From the NCBI GenBank assembly GCA_964471915.1, contig CAYYID010000007.1:59441-123440 (forward strand): DNA of 64,000 bases, written 5' to 3'. The first letter of the stretch is position 1, and each line of letters opens with the position of its first letter. Positions 10,079 through 18,530 of the stretch are shown piece by piece. Origin of the DNA: JAIEPW01 sp964471915 (GTDB lineage Bacteria; Acidobacteriota; Terriglobia; Bryobacterales; Bryobacteraceae). The notes beneath the pieces are model-generated. The model saw only the letters and a list, made by a program, of their open reading frames with translations. It made no database searches and was not told where the DNA came from. Position numbers and translations under genes: made by a program.

Positions 10079-10163
10079 CCGGAAAGTCTATCGGAGTTGA
10101 CGGCCCCGTGCGGCGCCGGATTCCCGGCGTGCAGAGACACTACGGCTGTACGGTTCGCGAGGG

Positions 10164-10194
10164 CGCCGGATCGATGTTGCGCATCGATCCGGCG
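10164..10194. repeat. 13-bp inverted repeat, 5-base loop
   Basis: CGCCGGATCGATG (10164-10176) pairs without mismatch with CATCGATCCGGCG (10182-10194) around TTGCG. It is about 85 bases upstream of the carbonic anhydrase start on its coding side, so it could be a terminator for upstream minus-strand transcription or an operator. No adjacent T-run. Confidence 0.7.
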
Positions 10195-10318
10195 GGTGCA
10201 GTTTCTTGTCGCGAGTTTTGGCTTACTAGCGCGGCGTTGCGTGCCGCCGTTCGGCCGGACCCGCTATTTCCGTTTGGCTCCGGAGGAGTGATCTCCGAAG
10301 GTCGGAAAAGGCGACTCG

Positions 10319-10336
10319 ACAAGATCCGGATCTTGT
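10319..10336. repeat. 18-bp perfect palindrome
   Basis: ACAAGATCC followed directly by GGATCTTGT, a perfect two-fold symmetric site with no spacer, typical of a dimeric regulator site or a modification hotspot. Its function is unknown. Confidence 0.7.
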
Positions 10337-10571
10337 TCCCTCACCTGGAGAGAACACCGTTTTGCTAAGAACCCCCAGTCCGAGGCCCGACATCTGCTTT
10401 GCTACGGCAGCGTCCCCCACGAGGGGAGTACTTCCGGGCACGAACCGGCGAACGCGGATGGCCATCCACGACTAACTTGTAGCATGCGGGTGCAAGAAAT
10501 CCGGAGCGGCGATTTCGGTAAGTGTTTGAAACAAGGGGGACTCTTGATGTCGCGGGGGCTGTGATTGGTTG

Positions 10572-10646
10572 GGGGCCTGCCGCTTGCTGACGCGCGCGGC
10601 CCAGTTGTGTGCACGGCGCGACTTTGGCCCCCGCCTACCGGCGGGG
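10572..10646. repeat. Dispersed intergenic repeat, copy 1
   Basis: The stretch GGGGCCTGCCGCTTGCTGAC followed by a GC-rich spacer, then ACTTTGGCCCCCGCCTACCG and GCGGGG, matches in the same order and orientation the block at 28744-28806. This copy has a longer spacer and an intact 7-bp terminal hairpin. Confidence 0.65.
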
Positions 10647-10736
10647 CTCACGGGTTGTCCGATGTGCCCGTAGGGACAGGGTGCCGGTTCCCGCGCGCCA
10701 CTGAGTTCCCGCCGGTGGGGGCTTCGGCCCGTTCCG

Positions 10737-11462
10737 CTACGGGGCGGCCTTGAAGAAGAAAATGTGCTGCCGGGGGAGCACACGCGAGATCCGCTCCAAC
10801 TGGTAGCCTTCCGCTTCCAGCTCCGCCCGCACTTCTTCGACGCTCATCTTGTGCTCAAACCGAATGGGGACCGCCGGATCCTCCTTGCGGTACTCCACGA
10901 GCACCAGGCGTCCGCCGGGTTTCAGCGCCTCCTTCATGCGGGCCAGCATCTTTTGGGGCTGCGAAAACTCGTGATAGACATCCACGAGCAGGATGTAGTC
11001 GCAGGAGGCCGGCGGGAGCCTCGGGTCGTCGAAGGCGCCCAGTACAGGCTCGACATTACGGATTTTCAACTGCGTAAGCCGCTGCCGCAGCAGTTCCAGC
11101 ATTCCAGGCTGAATATCCGTCGCAAACACCTTGCCCTCTTTGCCGACCTTACGGGCCATGCGTTCGGCGAAATACCCGGCGCCGGTTCCAACATCGGCCA
11201 CCACCATGCCCGGACGCAAGTTCATCTCGTCGAGCACCTTCCCGGGCTCCTCCTCCAATTCGCGTTCCGGGCGTACCAGCCAGTCTGCGCCCCCTACTCC
11301 CATTACCTGCGCGTAGCGGCGGCCCGTGACCGGATGGCGATCCTGGGCCCAGATCACGCCAATCTGGGTCCAAAAAACCAAGCCGATCAGGCAAAACAGG
11401 CATTGCCTTGCTCCCCGGCGGCGTATACTGTCAATAAGTGAAAGTACTTTTGGGGTATTCAT
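10737..11462 (-). CDS. Exported class I SAM-dependent methyltransferase
   Basis: About 241 residues. A hydrophobic segment after RRRGARQ (CLFCLIGLVFWTQIGVIWAQ) looks like a signal peptide or anchor, then a Rossmann methyltransferase domain: motif I VVADVGTGAGYFAERMA, VFATDIQPGMLELL, and a post-motif DYILLVDVYHEFSQP. The family usually acts on small molecules or proteins; the substrate is unknown. An exported SAM enzyme is odd, since SAM is cytoplasmic, but such signal-bearing methyltransferases recur in Acidobacteria-like genomes. The ATG at 11462 overlaps the start codon of the divergent gene; longer starts (11489, 11534) are possible. Confidence 0.75.
   Translation of the reverse strand: MNTPKVLSLIDSIRRRGARQCLFCLIGLVFWTQIGVIWAQDRHPVTGRRYAQVMGVGGADWLVRPERELEEEPGKVLDEMNLRPGMVVADVGTGAGYFAERMARKVGKEGKVFATDIQPGMLELLRQRLTQLKIRNVEPVLGAFDDPRLPPASCDYILLVDVYHEFSQPQKMLARMKEALKPGGRLVLVEYRKEDPAVPIRFEHKMSVEEVRAELEAEGYQLERISRVLPRQHIFFFKAAP
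11403..11429 (+). promoter_or_regulatory. Possible promoter of the lipoprotein gene
   Basis: TTGCCT (11403-11408), a 15-base spacer and TATACT (11424-11429) precede the plus-strand ATG at 11461. The spacer is short, and the site lies inside the divergent gene's signal-peptide codons, so this is tentative. Confidence 0.3.
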
Positions 11463-12021
11463 GAGAAACTTTGCGAAGCGGGTACACATATGGCTGTGCG
11501 CGGTCCTGGTGCTGGCCGGGTGCGGATCCGGCAAGCCGCCGCTGCGGCCCGAGTATCAGGTAGGCGAGAAAGTTCCGTTGGGGACACTCACTTACACGGT
11601 GCTGGATAGCGCGTGGCGAAGTCAACTGGGCGAGGCCGGCCGTCCCCGCTACCCCGAGCACCGGTTCCTGCTGGTGGCCGTCAGCATCCAGAACACGGGA
11701 TCGGCGGAAGCGACGGTGCCGCCGTTCGTCGTCGTGGGCTCCTCGGACCAGGAGGTGAAGGAGTCGCAGAGCGGCGAAGGCGTGGAGCGGTGGTTGGGGT
11801 TGATCCGGACCGTTAGCCCGAAGCAGACAGCGGAAGGCTACGTCCTGTTCGACGCGCCGTTGGGGACCTACCGGCTGAAACTGGCGGAGAGCAGCGATTC
11901 GGGCGAGGAACGCCACACTTTTGTGACGATTCCCGCGCGGATCGACGTGGAAGCGCCCTTGACTCCCCCGATCGCGCCGCCGGCGGCGCCCACCCCGGCG
12001 CCCGCGCGACCCGTAAAATAG
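11461..12021 (+). CDS. Lipoprotein with DUF4352-like beta-sandwich domain
   Basis: A 186-residue predicted lipoprotein: basic N-terminus, hydrophobic segment and lipobox LVLAGC with Cys near residue 21. The mature part starts with a telokin-like (DUF4352-type) pattern: VGEKVPLGTLTYTVLDSAW, then HRFLLVAVSIQNTGS and a final YRLKLAES. The C-terminus is Pro/Ala-rich (PPIAPPAAPTPAP), perhaps a wall- or envelope-spanning linker. The function is unknown. It is followed after four bases by a second secreted protein gene, likely cotranscribed. Confidence 0.75.
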   Translation: MRNFAKRVHIWLCAVLVLAGCGSGKPPLRPEYQVGEKVPLGTLTYTVLDSAWRSQLGEAGRPRYPEHRFLLVAVSIQNTGSAEATVPPFVVVGSSDQEVKESQSGEGVERWLGLIRTVSPKQTAEGYVLFDAPLGTYRLKLAESSDSGEERHTFVTIPARIDVEAPLTPPIAPPAAPTPAPARPVK

Positions 12022-12025
12022 AGGC

Positions 12026-12895
12026 ATGAACGTCAAGCCGTGGGTGCTGGCCGCGCTGGCCGCCGCGGTGGAATGCGGCACGCTGAGCGCGCAGCCGCGA
12101 CCGTCCGGGCCGGCACTGCAGGTGGAGAACCTCCTGGTGCTGCCGTTCGAGGACGCACCGCCTTCGGCAGCCGGGCAGGTGTTCCTGACGGGAACACAAG
12201 CCTATGTGCGCTTCGAGATCCGCGGCTACAAGAAGATCGAGAAGAACGACGACGAATTCGTGCAACTGGCCTGGGAGATGGAGATCACGGACCCGGCCGG
12301 CGTGCCGATTGTCGAGTCGAAGAAGGGCAAGATCGCCAAGCAGATCTTCCCGGAGGACAAGGCGTGGAAGCCGATTGTGCGGCAGGAGGCCCTCGTGCCG
12401 CCGCTCGGCCCTTCGGGCGAGTACCGGGTCCGCGTGAAGGTCCGGGACGATTACGCGACCGCGGAGACCCAGACATCGGCGGCCTTCACGGTGCGGGGCC
12501 GGGATGTGGAGCCGAGCGCGACGCTGGCCGTCCGCAACTTCCGGTTTCTGCGCAGCGAGGCGGATCGGGCGCCGCTGGTGGACGCAGTGTACGCCCGGGG
12601 ATCGACGCTCTGGGCGCGCTTCGACATGACCGGTTACAAACTCGGCGAGGGGAACCGCTACGACGTGGACTACGCGATCACGATCCTGGACGGCGCGGGC
12701 AAGGAGCTGTACACGCAGCCGGATCCCGCGGTGGAGAGCGGACAGAGCTTCTATCCACGGCGGTATACGCCGGGGGCGCTGAGCTTGAACATCGACCGGG
12801 AAACGCTGGCGGGCAAGTACACGCTGGTGCTCAACGTTAAGGACCGGATCGGCGGGCAGACCGCGCAATGGCGGCAGGGTTTCGGCGTCGAGTAG
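12026..12895 (+). CDS. Secreted protein with two tandem beta-sandwich repeats
   Basis: A 289-residue protein with an N-terminal signal ending near SAQ. It is built from two similar halves: residues about 33-150 and 160-285. Shared positions include VENLLVL / VRNFRFL, YVRFEIRGYK / WARFDMTGYK, ITDPAG / ILDGAG, and EYRVRVKVRD / KYTLVLNVKD. This suggests duplication of one immunoglobulin-like domain. No enzymatic motif is visible. It directly follows the lipoprotein gene and could act with it in the envelope. I do not recognise a named family. Confidence 0.75.
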   Translation: MNVKPWVLAALAAAVECGTLSAQPRPSGPALQVENLLVLPFEDAPPSAAGQVFLTGTQAYVRFEIRGYKKIEKNDDEFVQLAWEMEITDPAGVPIVESKKGKIAKQIFPEDKAWKPIVRQEALVPPLGPSGEYRVRVKVRDDYATAETQTSAAFTVRGRDVEPSATLAVRNFRFLRSEADRAPLVDAVYARGSTLWARFDMTGYKLGEGNRYDVDYAITILDGAGKELYTQPDPAVESGQSFYPRRYTPGALSLNIDRETLAGKYTLVLNVKDRIGGQTAQWRQGFGVE

Positions 12896-12898
12896 GGA

Positions 12899-13159
12899 TT
12901 AGTTCTGCTTGCCGCGGACCATCTGATCGACAACCGAGACCAGGGCGTTCAGTTTGTCGCCGATCTCGACGAGCAACTGGTCCATCTGCTGCTGACGCGA
13001 GGCGATCTGCGCTTGCCCCTGGACGGTCAGCCCGATCAGGCCGAGGCTCTCTTGTTGGGTGCGAGCTAACGCTTCCTGATTGTCCGCGAGGAGTTCGACG
13101 ACTCCGGTGAGACGCCCCAGATTCGCCTCCAGGCGATCCAGGCGCTGTTCGAGCTGCAT
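12899..13159 (-). CDS. Small coiled-coil protein
   Basis: An 86-residue, soluble, heptad-rich protein (QLEQRLDRLEANLGRLTGVV; QIASRQQQMDQLLVEIGDKL) with no membrane segment. ATG 13159 was chosen because the frame upstream is antisense to the barrel gene and Arg/Ser-rich; a GGAG lies two bases before it, rather close. Such Gln-rich coiled coils resemble small structural or trimerisation modules, but no function can be assigned. It is downstream of the four-gene export cassette on the same strand and may be its last member. Confidence 0.6.
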   Translation of the reverse strand: MQLEQRLDRLEANLGRLTGVVELLADNQEALARTQQESLGLIGLTVQGQAQIASRQQQMDQLLVEIGDKLNALVSVVDQMVRGKQN

Positions 13160-13184
13160 ATCTCCAAGATAAGGGAAACCGCCG

Positions 13185-14408
13185 TCAGAAGCTATACCGG
13201 ATGGCAAGCGTCGCGTTCGAGTTCCGCCGGTATTGCCCGATGAAATCCTCGGGGTTGCCGCGGAGCCACGCGACCCCCGCGGTGACGCGCCAGTGCTGGC
13301 CGAAGGTCTGCGAGAACTCGCCGCGCAGCCAGCTCGCCTTCGTGCGGACCACGGCATCGAAGTTGAGGTTGCGCGTGGGTCCGAGCGTGTAGCCCGCGTG
13401 TCCCACGAACGAGCGGGCAAAGCCCCGGTCGGGCGCGAACTGCTGCTGCTGTTGGGGTCCGCCGGCGGACCGCGTTACCGCCTCACCGGCGTAGCCGCCC
13501 ACGAAGACCCACTCGCCGACGGTCCGTTCGAGCTGGATGACATAGATCCAGAAGTCCTGGGTTTCGCGGGACGGCGCGGTGTACCAGCCGGCCTCACCCT
13601 TCACGGTGAACCAGCGGAGCGGCACGGCAACTTCGCCGCCGTACTGGCGCAGGCGCGGATAACGGCGTGTGACGTTCACGGAGAACTCCGGCCGCACGGC
13701 GATCTCCGGATCGAGCAGCGGCAGGTAGTTGCGGCCGTCGAAGAAGCTGAGCGCGAATTCGTAGCCTTTGCCGACGTGGTTCCAGCGGACGCCGGTCTGC
13801 GCGCCGCCGGGGTAACGGGCGCCGGCGTCGCGGAGCGGGATTTCGCGCAGTTCCTCCGGGATCACCACCCAGCGCTGGTTCAGCAGCGGCGCGCGCGCCG
13901 GCGTGAAGCGCGGCTGGAACACGATGTCGACGGTGTCAGACTTGCGCTCCCACGTGAGACGCGCGGCGTTAACGCCGATGAGGTCGGAGTCGAAGACGTT
14001 CAGGAAGTCCTTGGGCGCGAAGCGGTCCGTCGGGTTCAGGATGTCGGCCTTGCCCCAGCGGATGAACTGGCGGCCAAGTTCGAGGGTCCAGGGACCCTTG
14101 TTGAGGGTCGCCGAGAAGCGGCGGGCAGAGAACGCCGGGCGCAGGGTCTGGCGGCCGTCCCAGTCGACCGCGGCGTCGCGAGCCACCTGCCGGTGCGAAT
14201 CCGAGCGGGCATCGAAGGCGCCGGAGAGCTTCAGCCAGGGCTTGGCGCGCCAGGTGCCTTCGTAGCGGAAGAGCAGTTCGCTGGTGACGTTGCCCGAGTC
14301 GTTGAACGCGTCCTGGGGATAGAAGTAGTTGCGTGTTTCGACGAAGCCGCGCTGTTCGTACACTTGCGCGGCGAGGGGCACGGCCAGCACGAAGGCCAGG
14401 CGCGTCAT
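13185..14408 (-). CDS. Outer-membrane beta-barrel protein (DUF1302-like)
   Basis: A 407-residue protein with a short signal peptide and alternating amphipathic strands ending in aromatic IRYSF, the typical C-terminal Phe of an outer-membrane barrel. Central features GRQFIRWGKADILNPTDRF and WERKSDTVDIVFQPRF resemble DUF1302-type barrels that accompany LolA-like and RND/ABC permease genes. Its start overlaps the LolA-like gene stop by four bases, showing translational coupling, and it is the outer-membrane member of the cassette at 13185-18379. Confidence 0.8.
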   Translation of the reverse strand: MTRLAFVLAVPLAAQVYEQRGFVETRNYFYPQDAFNDSGNVTSELLFRYEGTWRAKPWLKLSGAFDARSDSHRQVARDAAVDWDGRQTLRPAFSARRFSATLNKGPWTLELGRQFIRWGKADILNPTDRFAPKDFLNVFDSDLIGVNAARLTWERKSDTVDIVFQPRFTPARAPLLNQRWVVIPEELREIPLRDAGARYPGGAQTGVRWNHVGKGYEFALSFFDGRNYLPLLDPEIAVRPEFSVNVTRRYPRLRQYGGEVAVPLRWFTVKGEAGWYTAPSRETQDFWIYVIQLERTVGEWVFVGGYAGEAVTRSAGGPQQQQQFAPDRGFARSFVGHAGYTLGPTRNLNFDAVVRTKASWLRGEFSQTFGQHWRVTAGVAWLRGNPEDFIGQYRRNSNATLAIRYSF

Positions 14409-15145
14409 GACTTACGGCGCAGCGCCTGCAGCGTGAAGTTCTCTTCCGGCACCGGGACGTTGTACTGCAGCTTCTCGAGCTTCAGCACGGTGCGCGAATC
14501 GCGCGTGACGTCGTGGATTTCGGTGGTCTTCGCGGTCCAGATGTTGGCGTTCTTCTCGAAGTCGCGGTAGGCGATCCGGCGCACCAGGCCCTTCTTATTG
14601 AAGCTCTCGACCTTGCGGATCGTGTAATCGTCCTTGCGGATCCACAACAGCGACCGCGTGTATTGCGACGCTTTGCGCGGCTTGGACTCGAGACGCCAGC
14701 AGGCGCCGCCGTCGAGCGCTTCTTCGCCGTCGATCCGGTAATCGAACTGCGCGACGTCGCGCTCTTCGAGGTCCTCGTAACTGAAGTCGGTGCCGAAGAA
14801 ACGCGTGGAGCGGTCCTGCAAGGCGATCCGCTGGTCGCGCTCGATGGCGGGGCGCCACATCCACTGGTCGCTCGCGCGGTCCGGGTGGTTGTGGATCAGC
14901 AGCGCGATGCCTTTCACTTCGGGCGGATCCACGAAGCGCAGAAGCGACTTCGACTCGCCGAACGAACCGAGGCGCTCGAAGGTCCAGCGCTTGGTGGCGA
15001 CCTTGCGCTTGGCGTCCGACACCTCGAGCGTGCCTTCGTAGCGCTGGGAACTGGCGCGGGATCGCTTTTGCACCTCTTCGATAATCTGGCGCGGATCCTG
15101 CGCGGCGAGGGGCAGCGCGGCGAGCATCCAGACGAGCTTATTCAT
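14405..15145 (-). CDS. LolA-like outer-membrane lipoprotein-sorting protein
   Basis: A 246-residue periplasmic protein with signal peptide (LVWMLAALPLAAQ) and the LolA/LolB-like fold recognised by alternating strands and the motif GIALLIHNHPDRASDQWMWR, then FFGTDFSYEDLEERD, both common in the family that pairs with DUF1302-like barrels. It probably shuttles a hydrophobic ligand between inner and outer membranes. It overlaps the permease gene by eight bases and the barrel gene by four, so all three are almost surely cotranslated. Confidence 0.85.
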   Translation of the reverse strand: MNKLVWMLAALPLAAQDPRQIIEEVQKRSRASSQRYEGTLEVSDAKRKVATKRWTFERLGSFGESKSLLRFVDPPEVKGIALLIHNHPDRASDQWMWRPAIERDQRIALQDRSTRFFGTDFSYEDLEERDVAQFDYRIDGEEALDGGACWRLESKPRKASQYTRSLLWIRKDDYTIRKVESFNKKGLVRRIAYRDFEKNANIWTAKTTEIHDVTRDSRTVLKLEKLQYNVPVPEENFTLQALRRKS

Positions 15146-17690
15146 ACTCCAGTGCCTCCACGAGAGAGCCGCGCACGGCGGACTCGGCGGGTCCGAGCGC
15201 GGCGATCAACGCCGATCCCAGGATGACGGGCAGCAGCGCGAGCGCGATCTCCGCCGGGTACGTGTAATCCAGGCGCAATCCCGCCAGATCGCGGCGCGCG
15301 ATTTCGAGAGTGTAGTAAAGCTGTGCCGCGCCGAGCGCCAGCCCGAGGAGCAGGCCGAGCAATCCGATGGCGGCGGCTTCCATCCAGATCGTGCGGCGGA
15401 TCTGGTTGCGCAGGCCGCCCACGGCCTGGATCACGCCGAGTTCCCGCCGCCGGTCGGTGATCGAGACGGTGAGCGAGTTGACGATCCCGAGGATCGCCAC
15501 CAGCACCGCGACCGCGATCTGGACGTAGGTGAGGCCGAACCACTGGTCGGTGAGCCGCAGGATGTAGGCGCGCAGTTCTTTGTTGGTGAAGACGAACAGG
15601 CGCCGCTGGTCGCCGAAGCGCTCCAGGATCTTCGCCCGCACCTGCGCGTCCGTGTAGCCCGGCTTCAGGTACAGCCGGAAGACGTTGACCGAGCGGTCGT
15701 TCCATTTGTCGATGAAGAGAGCGCGCGACATCAGCAGGCTGCCGAGCTGGTCCGAATAGTCCTGGACGATGCCGACAATGGGCAGCGTCAGCGCGCCGCC
15801 GGGCGCGGGCAGGTCCACGGCGTCGCCGAGCTTGTAGCCGTGCAGGAGGGCGAAGTTGTCGCTCGCGATCACGCCTTTACCGGCGCTGGCCAGCGTGTAC
15901 ATGCGCTCCTCGTCGCCCTCGAGCGCGGGGAGCCGCGCGCGCTTGCCCAGCGAATCGATGTCCGCGGCCACCAGCATGATCGGCTTGTTCCGCACCTGCA
16001 CGCGGACGCTGCGCACGAACTGGATGAGATCCACGCCCTCGATCTTGCGGATTTCGTCGCCGATCTCCGGCGGGAAGATGAAGCTGCGCGAGGTCAGGGA
16101 CTCCGAGGTGGAAACGAAGAGGTCCGGATTCAGCGCCACCGCCATCCACCTGGTGATCGAAGCGTAACTGGCTCTTGCCAGGCCGGCCAGCGAGACCACC
16201 AGCGCGAGCGAGAGCATCAGCGCGGCGACGGTGCCCGAGGTGCGGCGCGGGGCCTGGATGAGGGAGTCCGCGGCCAGCGTGCCCTCCACCGGGCGCAGCG
16301 CTTTCAGGAAGGGCCGCAGCAGGCGGGAGAGCGCGAGCGAAGCGCTGGGCGTGAGCAGCAGAGCGGCAAAGATGGCGAGCAAGTATCCGGCGTAGAAGAT
16401 CACCCGCTGCTGGCTAAAGATCAGGCACAAGAACGAGGCCGCCGCGCAGAGGGCGGCAGCCAGGCGCCGCGCGTTGGTCTCCCTTTGCGTTGGGGTCTCG
16501 TAAGCCCCCTTGTGGAGCGCCTTCACGGGATCGATCCCGGCGGCCTGCCGCGCAGGCAGCCACGCCGCCACCACGCTGGTGACCACGCCAATCGCCAACG
16601 AGAACGCCAGCAGCCGCGGATCGAGAGCCAGTTCCTCGGCGCGCTGCGCGATGCCGTACACCTCGCCCAGCAGGCTGCTGATATAGCCCGCCATGACGCG
16701 CGCGATCAGGATGCCGAATGCGACGCCGAGCCCGGCGCCCAGCAATCCCAACACGGCGCTCTCGCCCAGGAACAGCGCGCGGATCTGCCCGCGGGTGGCG
16801 CCGAGCGCCCGCAGGATGCCGATCTCGCTGCGGCGCTGCGTCACCGCGATCGCGAAGGTGTTGTAGATGATGAACATCCCGATGAACAGCGCAAACAGGC
16901 TGGTGATCGTGGAGCCGAGCGAATAAATCTGCGCGGTGTTCTCGAACTGCTGGCCGCGCGACGACGGCGGTTCGACTTGAAAGCCAGGACCAAGTGCGGC
17001 CTGCACTCGCGCGAGCACGTCCTCGACCTTGGCGTCCTCGGCCACCGCGAGATCGATGCGGTCGAATTTGGGGCCGCGGCCGAAGATCTTCTGCGCGGCG
17101 TAGATGTCCATGATCCCGAGGCTGCCGCCGAAGGCGCTGGCGATGCCGCCGTCGCGCATGATGCCGCGCACGGTGAATTCGCGGCGTCCCGCCATCGTGT
17201 CCATCGGGATCTTCGCGCCAATGGCGAGCCGGTTGGCTTGGGCGAACCGCCGCGTGATCATCAGCGAGTCAGGCTGGGCGAGGAACACGAGCGGATCCTC
17301 GATGGCGTCTTCGTTGGAGCCTTCGAGGTCGTAGTCGCGCAGGCTCCGGTCGCCGGTCATATCGACGCCGAGGATCAGCAGGTTGCCCTGGCCGGGGAGT
17401 CCGGTGCCGGCGGTGGCTTCGAGGACCGGCACCGCGACGCGCACGCCGGGCACCGCCTGAACCTTTTCCAGCACGCTTTCGTCGAACCCGGGCTCTCCGG
17501 CCGTCACTTGCAGCTGCGTCGCCCCGGCGATCTGGTTGATGGTCTGCTGGAACGCGAACAGGACGCTCTGGTTCGCCGTATGCATGCCGACGAAGACCGC
17601 GACGCCGATCACGATGCCGGCGATCGTCAGCGCGGTCCGCAGCAGGTGCTTGCGGACATACTGCCAGGAAATGAGGCGCAGCAGGATCAT
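15138..17690 (-). CDS. FtsX/MacB-type ABC permease, double-FtsX
   Basis: 850 residues. Start MILLRLISWQYV at 17690, with ATGA overlap of the ATPase stop. Architecture: TM1 at about 18-40, a periplasmic MacB-like domain to about 265, three TM helices with the FtsX motif (RRSEIGILRALGATRGQIR), then a second half with two central TMs (near residues 420-470 and 500-530), another periplasmic domain and a second FtsX motif (DRRRELGVIQAVGGLRNQIR). This is the LolCE-like or lipid/peptide export class. It partners the ATPase upstream and the LolA-like protein downstream. Confidence 0.92.
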   Translation of the reverse strand: MILLRLISWQYVRKHLLRTALTIAGIVIGVAVFVGMHTANQSVLFAFQQTINQIAGATQLQVTAGEPGFDESVLEKVQAVPGVRVAVPVLEATAGTGLPGQGNLLILGVDMTGDRSLRDYDLEGSNEDAIEDPLVFLAQPDSLMITRRFAQANRLAIGAKIPMDTMAGRREFTVRGIMRDGGIASAFGGSLGIMDIYAAQKIFGRGPKFDRIDLAVAEDAKVEDVLARVQAALGPGFQVEPPSSRGQQFENTAQIYSLGSTITSLFALFIGMFIIYNTFAIAVTQRRSEIGILRALGATRGQIRALFLGESAVLGLLGAGLGVAFGILIARVMAGYISSLLGEVYGIAQRAEELALDPRLLAFSLAIGVVTSVVAAWLPARQAAGIDPVKALHKGAYETPTQRETNARRLAAALCAAASFLCLIFSQQRVIFYAGYLLAIFAALLLTPSASLALSRLLRPFLKALRPVEGTLAADSLIQAPRRTSGTVAALMLSLALVVSLAGLARASYASITRWMAVALNPDLFVSTSESLTSRSFIFPPEIGDEIRKIEGVDLIQFVRSVRVQVRNKPIMLVAADIDSLGKRARLPALEGDEERMYTLASAGKGVIASDNFALLHGYKLGDAVDLPAPGGALTLPIVGIVQDYSDQLGSLLMSRALFIDKWNDRSVNVFRLYLKPGYTDAQVRAKILERFGDQRRLFVFTNKELRAYILRLTDQWFGLTYVQIAVAVLVAILGIVNSLTVSITDRRRELGVIQAVGGLRNQIRRTIWMEAAAIGLLGLLLGLALGAAQLYYTLEIARRDLAGLRLDYTYPAEIALALLPVILGSALIAALGPAESAVRGSLVEALEYE

Positions 17691-18379
17691 GGCAGCGCCG
17701 GGTTGGCGCGGCGGACGTCGGCCTCGATGCGTCCGTCGCGCAGGGTCACGGTCCGGTCGCAACTTTGGGCGACGTTCGGGTCGTGCGTCACGATCAGGAT
17801 GGTGGCGTTCAGCCGCTCATGCAGGTCGTGAATCAGCTTCAGGATCTCCACGCCGGTCCGCGAGTCGAGGTTGCCGGTCGGCTCATCGGCGAGCAGCACC
17901 GGCGGATAGACGCTGAGGGCACGCGCGATGGCGACGCGCTGGCGCTCGCCGCCGGAAAGCTCTTCGGGCAGGTGTTCCAGGCGCTTGGTGAGGCCGACCA
18001 GATCCAGCAGCTCGCGGGCGCGGTCGTCGATCTTCTTGCGCGGCCAGCCCCGCAGGTGTAGCGGAAGCGACACGTTCTCGAGGCAGCTTAAGGTCGGCAA
18101 GAGGTTGAAAAACTGGAAGATGAAGCCGATCTTGTCCCGCCGCAGGCGGGTCAACTCGTCGTCCGAAAGGGATTCGAGCGCCGCGCCGTCCACTTCGATG
18201 CGTCCGGCGGTGGGGCGGTCCAGTCCCCCGATGAGGTTCAGCATCGTGGACTTGCCGGAGCCGGAGGCGCCGACGATGGCGATCAGCTCGCCTTTTTCGA
18301 TGCTCAGGTCGATGGAGTCGAGCGCGACGACGCGGCGTTTGCCCTCGAACTCCTTGTGGACTTGGGAAAGATCGATCAC
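17687..18379 (-). CDS. MacB/LolD-type ABC transporter ATPase
   Basis: 230 residues from a GTG start. Walker A GASGSGKST, Q-loop FQFFNLLPTLS, signature LSGGERQR, Walker B VLLADEPTGNLD and switch His in VTHD are all present, with the LolD/MacB-type spacing. The frame is open far upstream, but that region is antisense to hyuA and non-coding in character. It starts the cassette ATPase-permease-LolA-like-barrel; stop/start overlap ATGA with the permease. The GTG at 18379 follows a region with no strong Shine-Dalgarno. Confidence 0.92.
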   Translation of the reverse strand: MIDLSQVHKEFEGKRRVVALDSIDLSIEKGELIAIVGASGSGKSTMLNLIGGLDRPTAGRIEVDGAALESLSDDELTRLRRDKIGFIFQFFNLLPTLSCLENVSLPLHLRGWPRKKIDDRARELLDLVGLTKRLEHLPEELSGGERQRVAIARALSVYPPVLLADEPTGNLDSRTGVEILKLIHDLHERLNATILIVTHDPNVAQSCDRTVTLRDGRIEADVRRANPALP

Positions 18380-18530
18380 GGAACCGCTACCAACCTGTAT
18401 GATGCCGAAACCATGTCTGTGGGCGTGAGCTTTTTTGCGCGGAGGAGCAAAAACCGGGCCGCGACCGTCAGGGAGCGGCAATCGCCATTCTCTCACACCC
18501 CCCTGTCGCGATCCGCGACAATGGACCACA

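Larger units (their letters stand above)
10079..10736. other. 658-base intergenic region rich in palindromes
   Basis: No coding frame is supported here. Instead there are several strong inverted repeats: a 13-bp hairpin (10164-10194), an 18-bp perfect palindrome (10319-10336), a 12-bp palindrome (10456-10467), a CCCC/GGGG hairpin near 10414-10426 and a 7-bp CCCCGCC/GGCGGGG hairpin (10629-10646). The last lies in a dispersed repeat. The region separates two minus-strand genes. I compared it by eye with 6S, SRP, tmRNA, SAM, TPP and c-di-GMP RNA consensus features and saw no match; an unrecognised structured RNA is possible. Confidence 0.5.

Noticed and set aside
10226..10500. 6S, SRP, tmRNA, cobalamin or SAM riboswitch in the palindrome region
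   Set aside because: None of their conserved loops or core sequences could be found by eye; reported only as an unidentified structured region.
15840..17831. 663-codon open frame on the plus strand opposite the FtsX permease
   Set aside because: Same reason: shadow of a strong coding frame with transmembrane segments and FtsX motifs.
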